Shown: piece after piece, positions 41,185-52,776 of the stretch
Position numbering within the stretch: position 1 is the stretch's first letter
Layout of the letters: each line of letters starts with the position of its first letter
Assembly (NCBI GenBank): GCA_963854735.1
Contig: OY978101.1
Location: forward strand, 992,001 to 1,056,000
Reading direction: 5' to 3'
Length of the DNA: 64,000 nucleotides
From: Marvania coccoides
Taxonomy: Eukaryota; Chlorophyta; Trebouxiophyceae; Chlorellales; Chlorellaceae
Made by a program: the position numbers and the translations under genes
Notes under the pieces: generated by a model
What the model was told of the DNA's origin: nothing
The model's database searches: none
What the model saw: only the letters and a program-made list of their open reading frames with translations

Positions 41185-44100
41185 CACTTCTCCGACATTG
41201 CTGCAGCTTTCTGCATGAGCCGCATGAGCTGGCCATTGTAGCTACTGAGAGCAAGATGAAGTTGCGACAAAACTTCTCGCTCACGGTGCAACCCATGGTG
41301 GCGAGGATCTCCCCAGAACTGATTGCGACGGTGGCCGCCATTTTTGGCCCGTTGGGAATCAAGTCACCGCCAGAAGCCGACTGCTTAATACCTTCGGCAC
41401 ACCCTCCTTCGCAAGGACGTGTAGAACTGTGTCTTTTGCACGGCAGGGCGACCTTAGCTGGGATGATAGTGGACATCGTTCCTCATGAGCCATGGGGCAC
41501 GGAAGTTGTCCCCTCAGCAACGCTTCGGCTGGATGAAGCTTTCTTCCTTGTCCACCAAGATGCCGTCCAAGAGCGTCGCCATTGGTTTCGTGGCGTCCCA
41601 CTGGCGGCGGCCACCACGGTGCGGGCCTCTCTAATGGGCGTTTCGGCGAGAGTGCAGCACGTTGGGCCTCCTGGCGCAGACTCCACGGAAATTTTGCTGC
41701 CCGCAGACTTCAATGCGTGTGTCAATTTCCAGCCTTTGGGAAGCTGGGTTCTTGCGGTGGAGGCGCAGGCTCTCTCGTTGAGAGCTTCGCTGCCAGTCCT
41801 CGAATCATTGCAGGCGCTCTCAAACTCTCTTGCGAGCCACCTGCAGCAAGAGGTACAGTCAGCAGGTATAGAGGCGGGAGAAAAATGCTCATATGGCGTC
41901 GATGACTTGCGTTCAGGCGTATTTGTGCTAGCCGGAGCGCACCAGGATGAGCTGATGCCGCTCAATGTTGCAGTGCACCGCAATCCAGGCTGTTGCAGTG
42001 TGGAGTGGTGCTATCCCCACCCTCGTGGCATCTTTGGATTATTTTTAGAGGTACATACAAGAATTCTCCGTATGAACACGTTGAAATTTTTTACCCAAAT
42101 TCACCAATTTAATTATTTTGCCTGTAGGATGTCCCGTCTGGTTTTTCGGAGAGCGCCATTGAGTTTTCTCTCTTCGACGAGGGCTCTAGGGATTATGAAG
42201 TAGTTGAGGTAGACAGCATGGCTCTCGGGAAAGGGGTCTTCTTGCTCCCCTGTGCTCTCACTGTGGGGCAGACCTGGCGCCTGGCGTGGACGGCAGCGGC
42301 AGAAGAGGGCGGCGGTATTGAGACTTGGGACCTCCTGCAGCACCTTTTTATCAACCCTTTTGACTCGGAACTGTGGAAAAAGGTGGACGCGGCCTCTGGA
42401 AAGGAGGCCTTCCGCCCATCTCCTCTGGTTGCTGCCACTACTCTGGCCTTCTCCTTCAGCCATGTGGACATTTCGGTCCTTGCAGCTCAAACGCTGCCAT
42501 TCGTCAACCTTCCAGGAGCACATGTGCTCAATGCACTTGCCTCGCTGCAGGCAGATGATGTGCTCGCTGCAGTGCATCGCTGGGAAACTGACGCCACGGC
42601 AGTTGATGTCCAAATGACGGCCGTGCTGAAGTACACCGAAGCAGCCACCTTACGGGCGGCCACGCTGATTGAAGAATTCACCGCGACTGTATCTTACGAA
42701 GAAGCCGCTCAACCTACGCAGCGTTTAGCAGGCCCTCTAAGGTCTTCTCCGGTCGACCGACTGCGCTCGCAAGCGGCAGGCGGATTTGCCACAATGCAAG
42801 ATCCTTCACACCTAGCAGTCCGAGAATTTCCCGTGGACGTCAATAAGAGTATTGGTTGCACGTTTGATACCCCTCTGATTGTCAATTTCAGTGAGCTGGG
42901 GGCATACGATTTGCTTCGGATGCATGGCTTGATAACAGCGGAGCCAGCCAGCCCCCTCCCGCCTCCGATTCAGATTTCAAATGCGACGTCGATGGATCTT
43001 TTGTTGCGCCAGCATGGTACAATAGAGGCTTCTACCGTGCCTGCTGGATCTACCGTCGACTTCTACTGGTGCATCCTCCCGCAGCAACAGGGTGATGCAG
43101 CTATGGCGCTCCAAATGGCTCTCGCAAACACTTTAGGTTCTCTCATTGTGCATTGGAGCGAGCCTATCGAAGCCATGGAGCAGTCTGGAGCGTCAATTAT
43201 GTTGAAATCAGGTGCTCTTTGCGGCAGCAGAGATGCGGCAGTAGCAGTTATGGTGACGAGGGAAGGACCCATGTGGCACGTTCACATCGCAGACGGACTT
43301 CGTATCTACAATCGGCTCACGGTCCCCCTTGACATCTTGTTCTCCAAGGATTCTGGGCCTTGTTTTGCCAGGATTGATTCCCAGAAGAGTGCTGATTTTC
43401 CACTGCATGATGGTGATGGGACGCTACGGTGCTGGCTCGGTGAAGAGTGGTCCAGTGGGCTGAGCCCATTCCGTGAAGCCAGCGACTTCGTTCAGGTGAA
43501 TATTCATGCTTAGTGAGATGAAAAAGGAGTAAATGCTCCTTGTTTCCATTTTTACTTTTCTATTATTTGTTAATTATTGGCGATGGGTAATAATATTTGT
43601 TCAATGCTTGTTTTGTACTCATGTTCAGGTCTTGATCCCGGATAACCAGTGCTCAATTGCCGCACCAGGAATCGAGCATAGCGAACGTTCTTCAACCATG
43701 TGGAACCATACAGAAGCTGCATTATTGGCCAATCTTGTTGGAGTCGATGCTTGCAGCGGGCATGTTGTCGTTGCAATATGGCCTCCTGTTTCCATTACAA
43801 ACAGCTTGCCTCTTCCTCTGAGGATAACTCCTCCTGGCCGGAAGGCCAGGAGGAACATCAAAGGTTTTATTTTGGAGCCATCAAGCACGGCCATCCTTCC
43901 GGTTGGGGTTAAAGGAGGGCCCATCGCCAGCATAAGCCTCGCCAATGATTGTGGGTCCCACCAACCTATGGCTGCCCGTGCCCTACCTATATTTTGTCCC
44001 CCGCTCGGCCAAAATACGGGAGGGTCTTCTTCTATCTTTGAAGATGAGGAAGAAGAGACGAAGGATGCTGCTGGTATGGTGTTCATTTTGTCACCAGGCA

Positions 44101-47100
44101 ACGCTGCGCGAGTGGATGTTCCTTATGTGGCGGCGGATCCGGAAGGAACCAGGCTCCCATGCTATTTGCTGACCGACCTTCGGGAAGGCTTGCCTGGGTT
44201 GTCGCTTCGCCTTTTGTCCCAAGCTTCCATAGTGAATTTGTTGCCGTTCGCAGTAAATCTACAGGTATGCATGCGTAATTTTCCTGTCAAAGTCGCCCTT
44301 TTTGTCTCAGCAATTTCCCCCCGTCACATTTTTTTATTTCAGGTTCCTGGCTGTCCATTATTTCCTGTCTTAGCAGCGGGTACCGCTGCCGCAATGAATT
44401 TGACTAACGTTTCTTCGCGTATGGCATCCTTAACGCTGGTCTATTCACAGCAGATGCAATTTGTCTCTGAAGATTTTCCAATCGACGAAGAACAAGAGTT
44501 GCATCTGCCTTTGAATCGTGACACGACATCTAGCGGCGGCCACGTAGACCCTTATGCTAATTTGGTCGTGGGGGTTAAAATCGAGCTGAAGCAAGTTGGC
44601 ACGTCTTCATTATCAGCCTTACGGGTCATTGTTTCTCATGGTGGCTATGCGACTAATCAAACTGAGTTGGCCTTATACTTGCGCGAGCAAACAACCCTCG
44701 AGAACAACACGCAGACCTTGCTCCCCGGGGCGACAGTGCCGATTCTTAACCCTCTCAGCGAATACGTAGAAATGGCCGTCGTCCCGAAAGCAGGCATCGA
44801 CGAGCCGTCTACCGCCGAGCTGCTTACCTGGTATCCAGTGTCTTTGACGAAGACATCTCGAACTTACGGACGGGTTTATTATGAAACCAGCGATGAAACC
44901 TCCACCATTTCGTACAGCACCACAATGAAAAAGCATGAAACGCATGTTGTGCTTTTCAGGTTCGTGCAGCATACTACTCCCGATTCTCGTCATCTATATC
45001 TTACACTGCGTTCTGTTGTGTGCATCACTCTTTGCAGGGACCCTCAACCTGCTGTTACTCTCCATAATGATGGAAATGTCCCCTTCGACATCAGCTGGAG
45101 ATGTGAAGATGCTCAACGCGTTTTTACTGTAAAGCCTGGGCGTTCAATTGACTTCGAAGTGGACGCTGATGCGGATCTCGAAGAAGATGAAGCCTTTCTG
45201 ACTTCCATCGCCCCTTCTGATCGCCATGCTTACATGCCACACCGCGAATCTGCAAGGCTACTTTTTAAAGCTTGTGGAGATGATGACTGGAATGACGTGA
45301 CTTTGACGGAAGGGAGCCAGGCTGCTGGCAGCTTCAACATGCGAATTGCGCGACGTGGAGCTACCATGCATGCAATTATAGAGGGATTGGGTGCGCAGCC
45401 CAATTTGCATCCTGATCGTCCCACATTCGCCGCGAAACTTACTATGGAGTGCCTGCAATTTTCTTTTTGGGACGACGAGCGCGGTCGAATTACAGGCTTG
45501 CGAGCAGCGCGATTGATTTCGACCATCGTTCTGGAAGATATCCAAGCAGGTCTACGAAGGAGTTCTGCCGATTTGTCAGCAGATTTTTGCCTTGGTGCAC
45601 TGCAGTGTGATACTTATGTGCCTGCCGAACGGTCAATCCTTTGGTCTACTACATCTTCTGAAGAAGATGAAACCTTGATGGCATCTCAGGTTCAGGTAAA
45701 CTGATTAAAAACAAATATTGCATTGTCATTCTAAGCTCCTGATTGACTTGCTATATACACATTTTTTTTCCTCCAGGTATTGGATGATGGCGACTTGTTC
45801 TGGATTAAAAATGTGCAGCTGAACCTTGCTCCGGTTTTTCTAGACATCGACGACTCCACTTTCAAGCTCTTCACTCAGCTGAAAACTCTACTCGAGCCAC
45901 CATCGTCGATAGTGCCTCAACTACCGCAGTCGGCGGGCTCGTCGGAGACTGTTGGCAAAAGCATTCTTGCTGCTCTTGAAGAAGAGGCCAAACAAATTAG
46001 CGCTCCCCGGCTATATATCGAGAATTTGGCCATCAGCAAATTGACCGCCTTGGCCGACATTCATTTATCAAGTGCAGTCACGAAGTTGCCTGTTTCGATC
46101 GATACAGCAAGGTACCATATTGCTTTTATCAAATGTTAATAACTAATTGTGCGTGTGCCCTAAAACCTTTTGTGTCGATGTGCAGATCTCCTTTAAGCAT
46201 TTCCGCTGTCAGCGCTCACCATGTCTCATTATGCCTGCCCACTTTTGTGCGTGGTCTGACGACTCATCTTTTGGCCGAGGCTCTCCTGAACGCTCCATTG
46301 GTTCTTGGGTCGCTTCAACTCTTCTTCAACCCAACAGGGCTGGTCCATTCAATTAGGCGTGGTGTAGCAGATTTAATCGATCTGCCAATGCAAGGCTTGC
46401 AGCAAGGTCCTCTTCACTTCATTGCGGGTGTGGGCCAAGGATCTGTCTCTTTAGTGAAAGAGATCTCAGGTACTTTTATATGTTTTTTTCGAGTATAAAA
46501 TTCGGGAGGAACTGGAGAAGCGCTCCCTCAACATGGTATGCTTCGACTGACTGTGCAGACTGGAGTGTTTCATCCGTGGTTGGATTTTCTCGGGCTGCAT
46601 CTAATGCACTGGCTGGTTCTATTAAGCGAGGAAGTAACGGCAATCCAGATACCACCAGCTCGGATCAATCGCAGCCTGGTTCACCGTCCGCCGATGAGCT
46701 GCAGCGTGTGTCGCGTCCAGTATATGGGTTCATGCGTTTGGCTCATGATTTCAAAATTGAAAGATTCGAGAGATCTTTCGGTGGAGTTGTGGCATATTCA
46801 GCGGCAACGGACATTATCATATATCAAGGCACAGGGCGTGAATCCTCGCACATTGGCGCTTTCCAGCTAGCAGACCCCACCTTGCTGTTGACGACAGAGG
46901 CGCTAGTTCTGTATAGCGAGGGAGGGATTATGCCAAGTTTAATCGCTTGGCTGTCAGGAGCCTCTGTTGCTGTGACTGACGCCTCGTCCAGGATTGAAAT
47001 CCTCACTCAATATGCGGCGCCATTTACCGCTCCACATTCCGTGTGCACCGCGAGAATCAAGGCGACTTTTTCTCATTCATCGTGGGCAAAAATGGGCCCA

Positions 47101-47145
47101 ACATTCAGACGTCTTCGCAGCAGCATCAAAATAGATGAAGAATAA
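38169..47145 (+). CDS. VPS13: VPS13 family bridge-like lipid transfer protein
   Basis: This family forms rod-like lipid channels at membrane contact sites. Ten exons (38169-38399, 38569-41075, 41207-42050, 42128-43495, 43629-44264, 44343-44959, 45038-45695, 45777-46111, 46186-46469, 46559-47145) add in phase to 2688 residues. The N-terminus MERLLTPLVNRWLQKFVKGS, then LSGGGGLMLHNLDLDLSSAL and ALNTQPIEVVFDTMEIVL, is the chorein domain. The centre fits the repeating beta-groove and VAB/SHR-BD regions (e.g. PLPLRITPPG, ITNSL). Near the C-terminus PLVLGSLQLFFNPTGLVHSI and PLHFIAGVGQGSVSLVKEIS match the conserved ATG-C/DH-like end. It is shorter than most VPS13 proteins. Two 78-bp introns contain no stop and keep frame, so retention is possible. 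Confidence 0.88.
41117..41180 (+). repeat. (CT)n microsatellite in a VPS13 intron
   Basis: About 60 bp of uninterrupted CT lies in the intron 41076-41206 and ends 26 bases before the acceptor, acting as an extended polypyrimidine tract on the sense strand. Confidence 0.95.
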
Positions 47146-47265
47146 ATAATTGACAGTTTTATTAACACCTTCCCCGCCAATTTCGTGTTCACCGTTCGTT
47201 TACATCTTCATCTTTTCATGTCAGTTCATTTTAAATGTAATACATTGTTTATCGTTTTCATGTAT

Positions 47266-50200
47266 TTACTTCCCTTCATACTTTTTAGAAAGACTTGACC
47301 TCCTGTAACACGAGTAGTGAGCCGGCGAACCATCTGGAAGGCGTACCATTGCCGCCGCACCCAGCCGCTTGTGACACATCCAGCACGCTCGGTCTTGCGT
47401 AATGTTTATTGATCTGTAGAAACATAAGATTAAATAAGGATAAAACAGTGAAACCGATAGTAAGATATACTGATGATAAAGGTAATTATTATTACTACCT
47501 TTGCCGAGCATCGGTGCTCGCAAAAAGAGCTGTGAGGTGTCGAGCACGGTAAAGATTAAATATCACAGCGGCCTTTCGCCTGTCTTCGCTCATCGCCCGC
47601 AGCGCAGCTTGGAGAAATTGCCAGCAACTTGACAGAGGCACCTGAAAGAGAAAACATGTCTAAACTTTGAACTGGCCACTATCTATTGAGATTGTATTAT
47701 TGACGCGTGTTTACCTGGCCAGGAAGCAGACTTAATGCGTGCATGGGATCGATTGCGCCGCGCTTCCTGCCCAAGATGAATGCAATGTCTTTCCAGCGCT
47801 CATCCTCGGGGGCGCATTCCATAGCGCGGAATGAGCCTAAGCAGGTAGGATCTTCCTCCTCCAGCATAACCTGCGATTTCGTTGGCGATCGAGTTCATCT
47901 CTATATCTGATTACCCTATGTAACGCTGGAATGTGCAAAAATACCGAAATTATGCTTGCTCACCTGAACCAGGAGAGCATACACATTTTCTGTGCCCTGT
48001 AGGGGTGCTGCACCTAAAAATGGCAAATTTTGCAGTAGATTGTGAGGCCCTTTGCTTGCAATTCTATCGCAGTACGCTTCTGCCAGCGGAGGAGCATGTA
48101 AATAGTGCACAAATATTCGCAGCGCCTCCAGGTGTCTACAATAAAAACAAGGGGCGGCGGAATGGAGATATTAGACAAAACTTCGCATGAGAATAAAACC
48201 AAATAACGAACCGACCGTTCTAAACGTTCGAGCAAGGCGGCTCGAATTTCCCAAACACCCTTCGGGGGCAGTAGGCGAAGCAAAGCATCGTAATCTAGAT
48301 GCTCGGAGCGCAGGATCTGCATGCATGGCACGTTTTCCCCGCAAATGAGTGAGAAGAGCTCTTAGTCTACATAATGCATGATAATATATCAACAAATAAA
48401 AATTGGCGCACCAAATCTCGCAAACGGTCGTGGGTGGGTATATCCTGGGGCCGTGCGGCATCCAGCAGCTGATGCATGTAGAGCATCGCTAGGTCTTGGC
48501 TGTACGTCTTTTCTTCCGCACCAGCAGCAACTATTTTGGACAAGTACGATGCTGCAAAGAAAAGAAAAAAATGTTTCGTCAGAAACCTATTATTCGCATT
48601 CGATTCTTTTTTCTATAGGGGCAATTTATTGCCCCTTCAGTCATCCCCCTTGGGGTCTTTGGGTTTTTTTTTTCATTGCGCACCTGCTAGCTCTGATCCG
48701 AAGGGCGAGAGAATTGGCAAAACTACCGAGGGGTCAACCTCAGGGTAGAGGTTCGCAAACATGTCGATGCCCGCCTCCGAGTCCCGCTCCAGGATCCATC
48801 TACATTTGAGAAAAGAATGGCACTGCATTAATTATAGATATCGTCATGGTACAGTATATAAATTCGAGAGAAGGCAATGCACAGTCAGTCAGCATACTTT
48901 GCATGAGTCGAAATCAAGCGGAAGTCAGGCGGAGACATTGTAGTCAGGTATCTCACTGCGGCCCAGACACCCGGCAGACCTCTCAACTCAACGGCGGCAC
49001 CTTGGGCCGGCACCTCTAGGATATCTGGTCCCACATGCTGAGCTGTAAGCTTTTCAAGGACGCCCAAGGCAGCTGCATGCTTGCCACGGGCTTTGTAGAG
49101 CTCCACGAGCTCAGCGTAGCGCCCCGCTTTAAGCAGCGCTTGGCTTCCCACATCCAAGTCAACATGGTTTGGCCGCTGGATGAACTGAAGCAGTGCCCCG
49201 TTATCTGGGAGCACAAGGAATGCATTTAAAAGAGCTGTGTCGATGAGGACAGACCGCTCCCGCCCTCCAACTCTGCTGCTTGACGCCTGTCCGCTGCCGT
49301 TATTGGGCCCTGCCCCCGAAGCCAGCCTGCTTCGGTAACTCAGCAGGTATGGGGTCAAAATTCCCATCAGCTTGGCAATTTCGTGGTGGGAGGGCTCCAT
49401 AAGGGAGTCGGTATCGTATGGTGCCTGAACTCCTGAACTCGAGAGTAATGCCCGCGGCACCAAGAACGGAAAGGCGCAGAGCACCTCCACGGGGTCGCAC
49501 AGGTAGCTCATTCCCAAGTTCAGCATGGCCTCTTCATATCTTTTCTCAGAAAGAAGCATACGGCCGTTAGCCAGGCGGATGCGAGCTTCCAAATCCCCTC
49601 GAGTAGCCTCCTGCACTCATGAGAAGAAATAAACTAAACTAAGTCAATTTATTGACCCACAAGCTAGCTTATTTCTTTTTTTACTCGCCTGCTCTTCTGG
49701 AACCATTCTGCAGACCACCAATGCGTCCTCACAAGCGCCCGCCTGTAGCAGCTGCTCTGCTTGGCGGGCGGCGGAGATGGGCGTCACCGCCGATACTTTA
49801 CCAGCCCCAGACGCTGCAAAAATGGCGCCATCGGAGTCTCGAACGCACATGAAGCCCGCATCCTCCAGTCCTATACGCTGAAATAGCTGCAGAGTCGACC
49901 TGGGGTCCAACAGCTGCACCTCCAGTCCAGAGGGGAGAAGCGCAATCACGTGCGGCTGACAAACGGCCACACCCAGGGGGCTGTCGCTCCAAGTGATGAG
50001 TGGGGATGCAGCCACTACACCTCCATTTTCATCCACAAAGGTCGATTGCTTGCCAGCGGTGACCAGTACTGCTCGCTGCCCCACTGCAAACCCGCACACC
50101 CACTCCTGCACCGGTTTCAGCTTCACGGTCGTGCCAGACTGCATCACGGCCGAGTATTCCCTGCAGATTACGTTGTCACTTTTATACTGTCTGTAATAAA

Positions 50201-50965
50201 TGTGATTGATTGAATGAAACCACGGGCCTGCTCACTTCTTAGAGGCGACAAAGACGGTGGTGCCTAGGAATTGAAGGGCAAGCACTGGCTGGTCTGTTGC
50301 GGAGAACTCTCGGGTGTAAACAAACTCTAGGCCGTCATATTCGTACAATATCACCCTGCATAAGGCGTGTTGATAGGTTTCAAGGTTGTCCTGTACTCGA
50401 CTGTGGGATGTCATCAAGCGACCCAAGGGGGAAATACCTTCTCTTCACTGCCACTGCCAGCTGGTTAGTCGCGTCATCCCAGGCAAAACACGAGGCCCCG
50501 CTGGTTTTGGCGGCCTGGCCTTTGAGCAGCAGCTGCGGCAGAGAGTACAGGTTGACCCCCTCGTCTGTGAGGGAGAAGAGTAAGCTGCGGTCGTGGGACA
50601 CCGCCAGCTGCAGCACTTGTCGCCCTAGACGCTTCACAGACTGGGATTTCCACACCACGGATTGATTGGGGTTCCCTGCAGCGGCTTGGCCTTTCAATAC
50701 CGCCACGGAGCCATCGTGTCGCCCTGTGTGAGGGCAAAAAAGAAGAGTGTTGTGAGATCACACTTATTTTTTCCTTAGAGGTATAAAAAAACGAAGTGGG
50801 TAGCATCAATCAGTTTTATCAATTTGAATGATATTCAGATCAGATGGGAGGAACAGACGCACCAACAAGGAGAAGATCGCGCCAGGCCGTGATGCAAGAA
50901 GCATTCGGCACCTGGGCGCAGCTCGAGGACTGAGGCGTGTATGGTGCAAACGTATTTTCGGTCAT
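47266..50965 (-). CDS. VPS39: VPS39/VAM6 (HOPS tethering complex subunit)
   Basis: VPS39 links Rab7/Ypt7 membranes at late endosome/vacuole fusion and, in yeast, vacuole-mitochondria contacts. Twelve exons on the minus strand (50965-50863, 50723-50438, 50355-50236, 50160-49689, 49610-48898, 48799-48684, 48551-48412, 48316-48216, 48135-47964, 47870-47715, 47641-47499, 47413-47266) give 889 residues, close to human VPS39. The N-terminal citron-homology propeller includes LLVGRHDGSVAVLKG, LAVAVKRRVILYEYD and VASKKEYSAVMQSGT. Helical clathrin-repeat-like segments follow (LLKAGRYAELVELYKARGKH; ISTHAKWILERD). The C-terminal zinc-finger-like domain CWMCHKRLGAAAMVRLPDGS, ending HYSCYR, is diagnostic. 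One intron (49688-49611) starts with GC. The gene converges on VPS13 with 120 bp between stops. Confidence 0.9.
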
Positions 50966-51175
50966 ATTTATCAATTTTTATTACGCGTAACGTCTTAGAG
51001 GAGAAACTTGATGAAAATTTTGCCGCTTTTTTCCCAAACTTGGCAAACTTTCAAAGTTTGGAAAGTTTCCTCTCAATTTGCAGTTGAAGTCTACGTTTCC
51101 GTCCCACGTATTATTTTTCAACAAGTCTGAAAGGTGGATCAGCCCCCACCCCTCCCCTGCAATAGCAGCAACAGC

Positions 51176-52542
51176 ATGGAGGCAATGCAACTGCAAGAGA
51201 CATCGGAACAGCAAGGCATTGTTTTCCTGCGGGCGCTGTACTTGTGTCGCGAGTTGTCTGACGCTGTGAGCATTTACTGCGGCCGAGAGACGCTTGGCAT
51301 CCTTGAGGCCGCGGCGGTTGGTGAGAGAGCCCATTGTTATTTTCACATATGTCTTCCCGGTTTTCATTGCACTCTCACGGCCTTCTTAATGTCTCCAAAC
51401 TTCCATTTAATAGTTCTCTTGTGAATTAATGCACCGCAGACATCGGAGGTGCTCCTTCCGCTGCGGATGAAGGCTTGGCACAAAACCATATGCACGAAAT
51501 AGCGCGGCTGGTCCTCGCTAGCTTCGACCACTCGGAGTTCCCCCACCACTGCCCGCCGACCGAGGTGGGCAGCGACGCGCTGGCAGTGTTGCAGCGCCTG
51601 GTGTACGGTGCTGACAGCCTGGGCGCCAGTCTGGCGTTCACCGCCCTCGCAGGTACCCTCGCGCAGGCCCGTCTGGCGTCAGCCCTCTGCGTTGCCGCGC
51701 TGATGCATACCGTTGGGCCCCACAACTGCCTGTCCCTGTTAGGGGCAGCGCAGGCCTGCGGGTGTGGCCCTTTGTACCTGGTGGCGGAGTCTTTCGCCCT
51801 GTCGCACCTCTCTGCCGCCCTGTGTCAGGACACCGCGGGGCTGGACGCGCTGAGCGAGGAGCAACTGTGTTGCCTGCTGACCAGCGACGACCTGACCGTC
51901 GACTCTGAGATCGAGGCATTTAAAGCGCTATCCGCGTGGGTTGAAGCAGACATGCCAGAGCGTCTGGGGCGGTTCGTAGACATGTTTTGCAGATGCGTGC
52001 GGTTCCCAGTGCTGATGCTACAGGAGCTGGAGGAGATTATGGACTCGCAGCTGCTGGTGCTGGAGAGGAAGGGCATGGAGCTGGTTGCTCACGCCATCAT
52101 CCACTGCTTCCAAGACCAGCCGCACACCTACACCAAGCTCATGGGGCGGGAGGTTGCCTCAAAGCCGCGCAAGTGTCAGCAGTACGGCCCGGGCCAGGAG
52201 CAGGAGCTGGCGGCAGAGATTGAGCGGAAGCAGCCGGTTGACTTCAAAGCGGTGTTGTTCTGCGTGCTTCTCAACGGGCGCATGCCGCGGTCGCTGCAGT
52301 CCCCAGTGGCCACTAGGTGGCGTGTATGCAGCGGTAGCCCTGGCGTGGGGAAAGATGTTGCTTTTGGCAGAGATGCACCGAAGACGGTTTCCAACAACTT
52401 GGGCGGACGGCGGTACTCAGGCCCCCTTTCGCAGGAAATGCGGCGGTCTCCTTCTTCTACAAAATCTCCAATCTTATGGGCCGTGAAACGGCAAAAAAGC
52501 AACGAGGCGACTCAGGCAGCAGCACGCAGGACATTGTTTTGA
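51176..52542 (+). CDS. BACK-domain protein (BTB/Kelch-related), no clear BTB
   Basis: Two exons (51176-51320, 51440-52542) give 415 residues. The middle (about 120-260) fits a BTB-C/BACK region: HNCLSLLGAAQACGCGPLYL, LCCLLTSDDLTVDSEIEAFK and ALSAWVEADMPERLGR followed by a CVRFPVL segment. In Kelch-like proteins this region bridges BTB and substrate-binding parts of CUL3 ligases. The upstream 120 residues may be a divergent BTB fold (DAVSIYCGRETLGILEA), but its hallmark residues are not clear, and no kelch repeats follow. The frame beyond about 52300 has unusual composition, so the last 70 residues may come from a missed intron or frameshift. It is divergent from VPS39 (210 bp). Confidence 0.6.
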
Positions 52543-52776
52543 AGGGGTGGATTGTGCTTTCATTTGGAGTAGTTGGGATTTTAGATGCGGCGTCATAGGC
52601 TAGGCTGGTTGTCAGGGCTAAGCAGTTGTTTCTTTATTTACATATAGTTATAGTTATCAAGTAGGTTGATTTCAATTTTTCGGTTGGTTTTTTTGGACAA
52701 TCTAGCAATTCTTTAAAGCAGCCAATACACGACCATCAGCGAAAGAAGAATACAGCAACAAATAATTCGCAGTCGA

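Noticed and set aside
43533..45704. One uninterrupted 723-codon exon in VPS13
   Set aside because: It reads through two 78-bp stretches with good GT and AG splice sites and non-conserved sequence, and begins inside an intron; splitting into three exons keeps phase and similarity.
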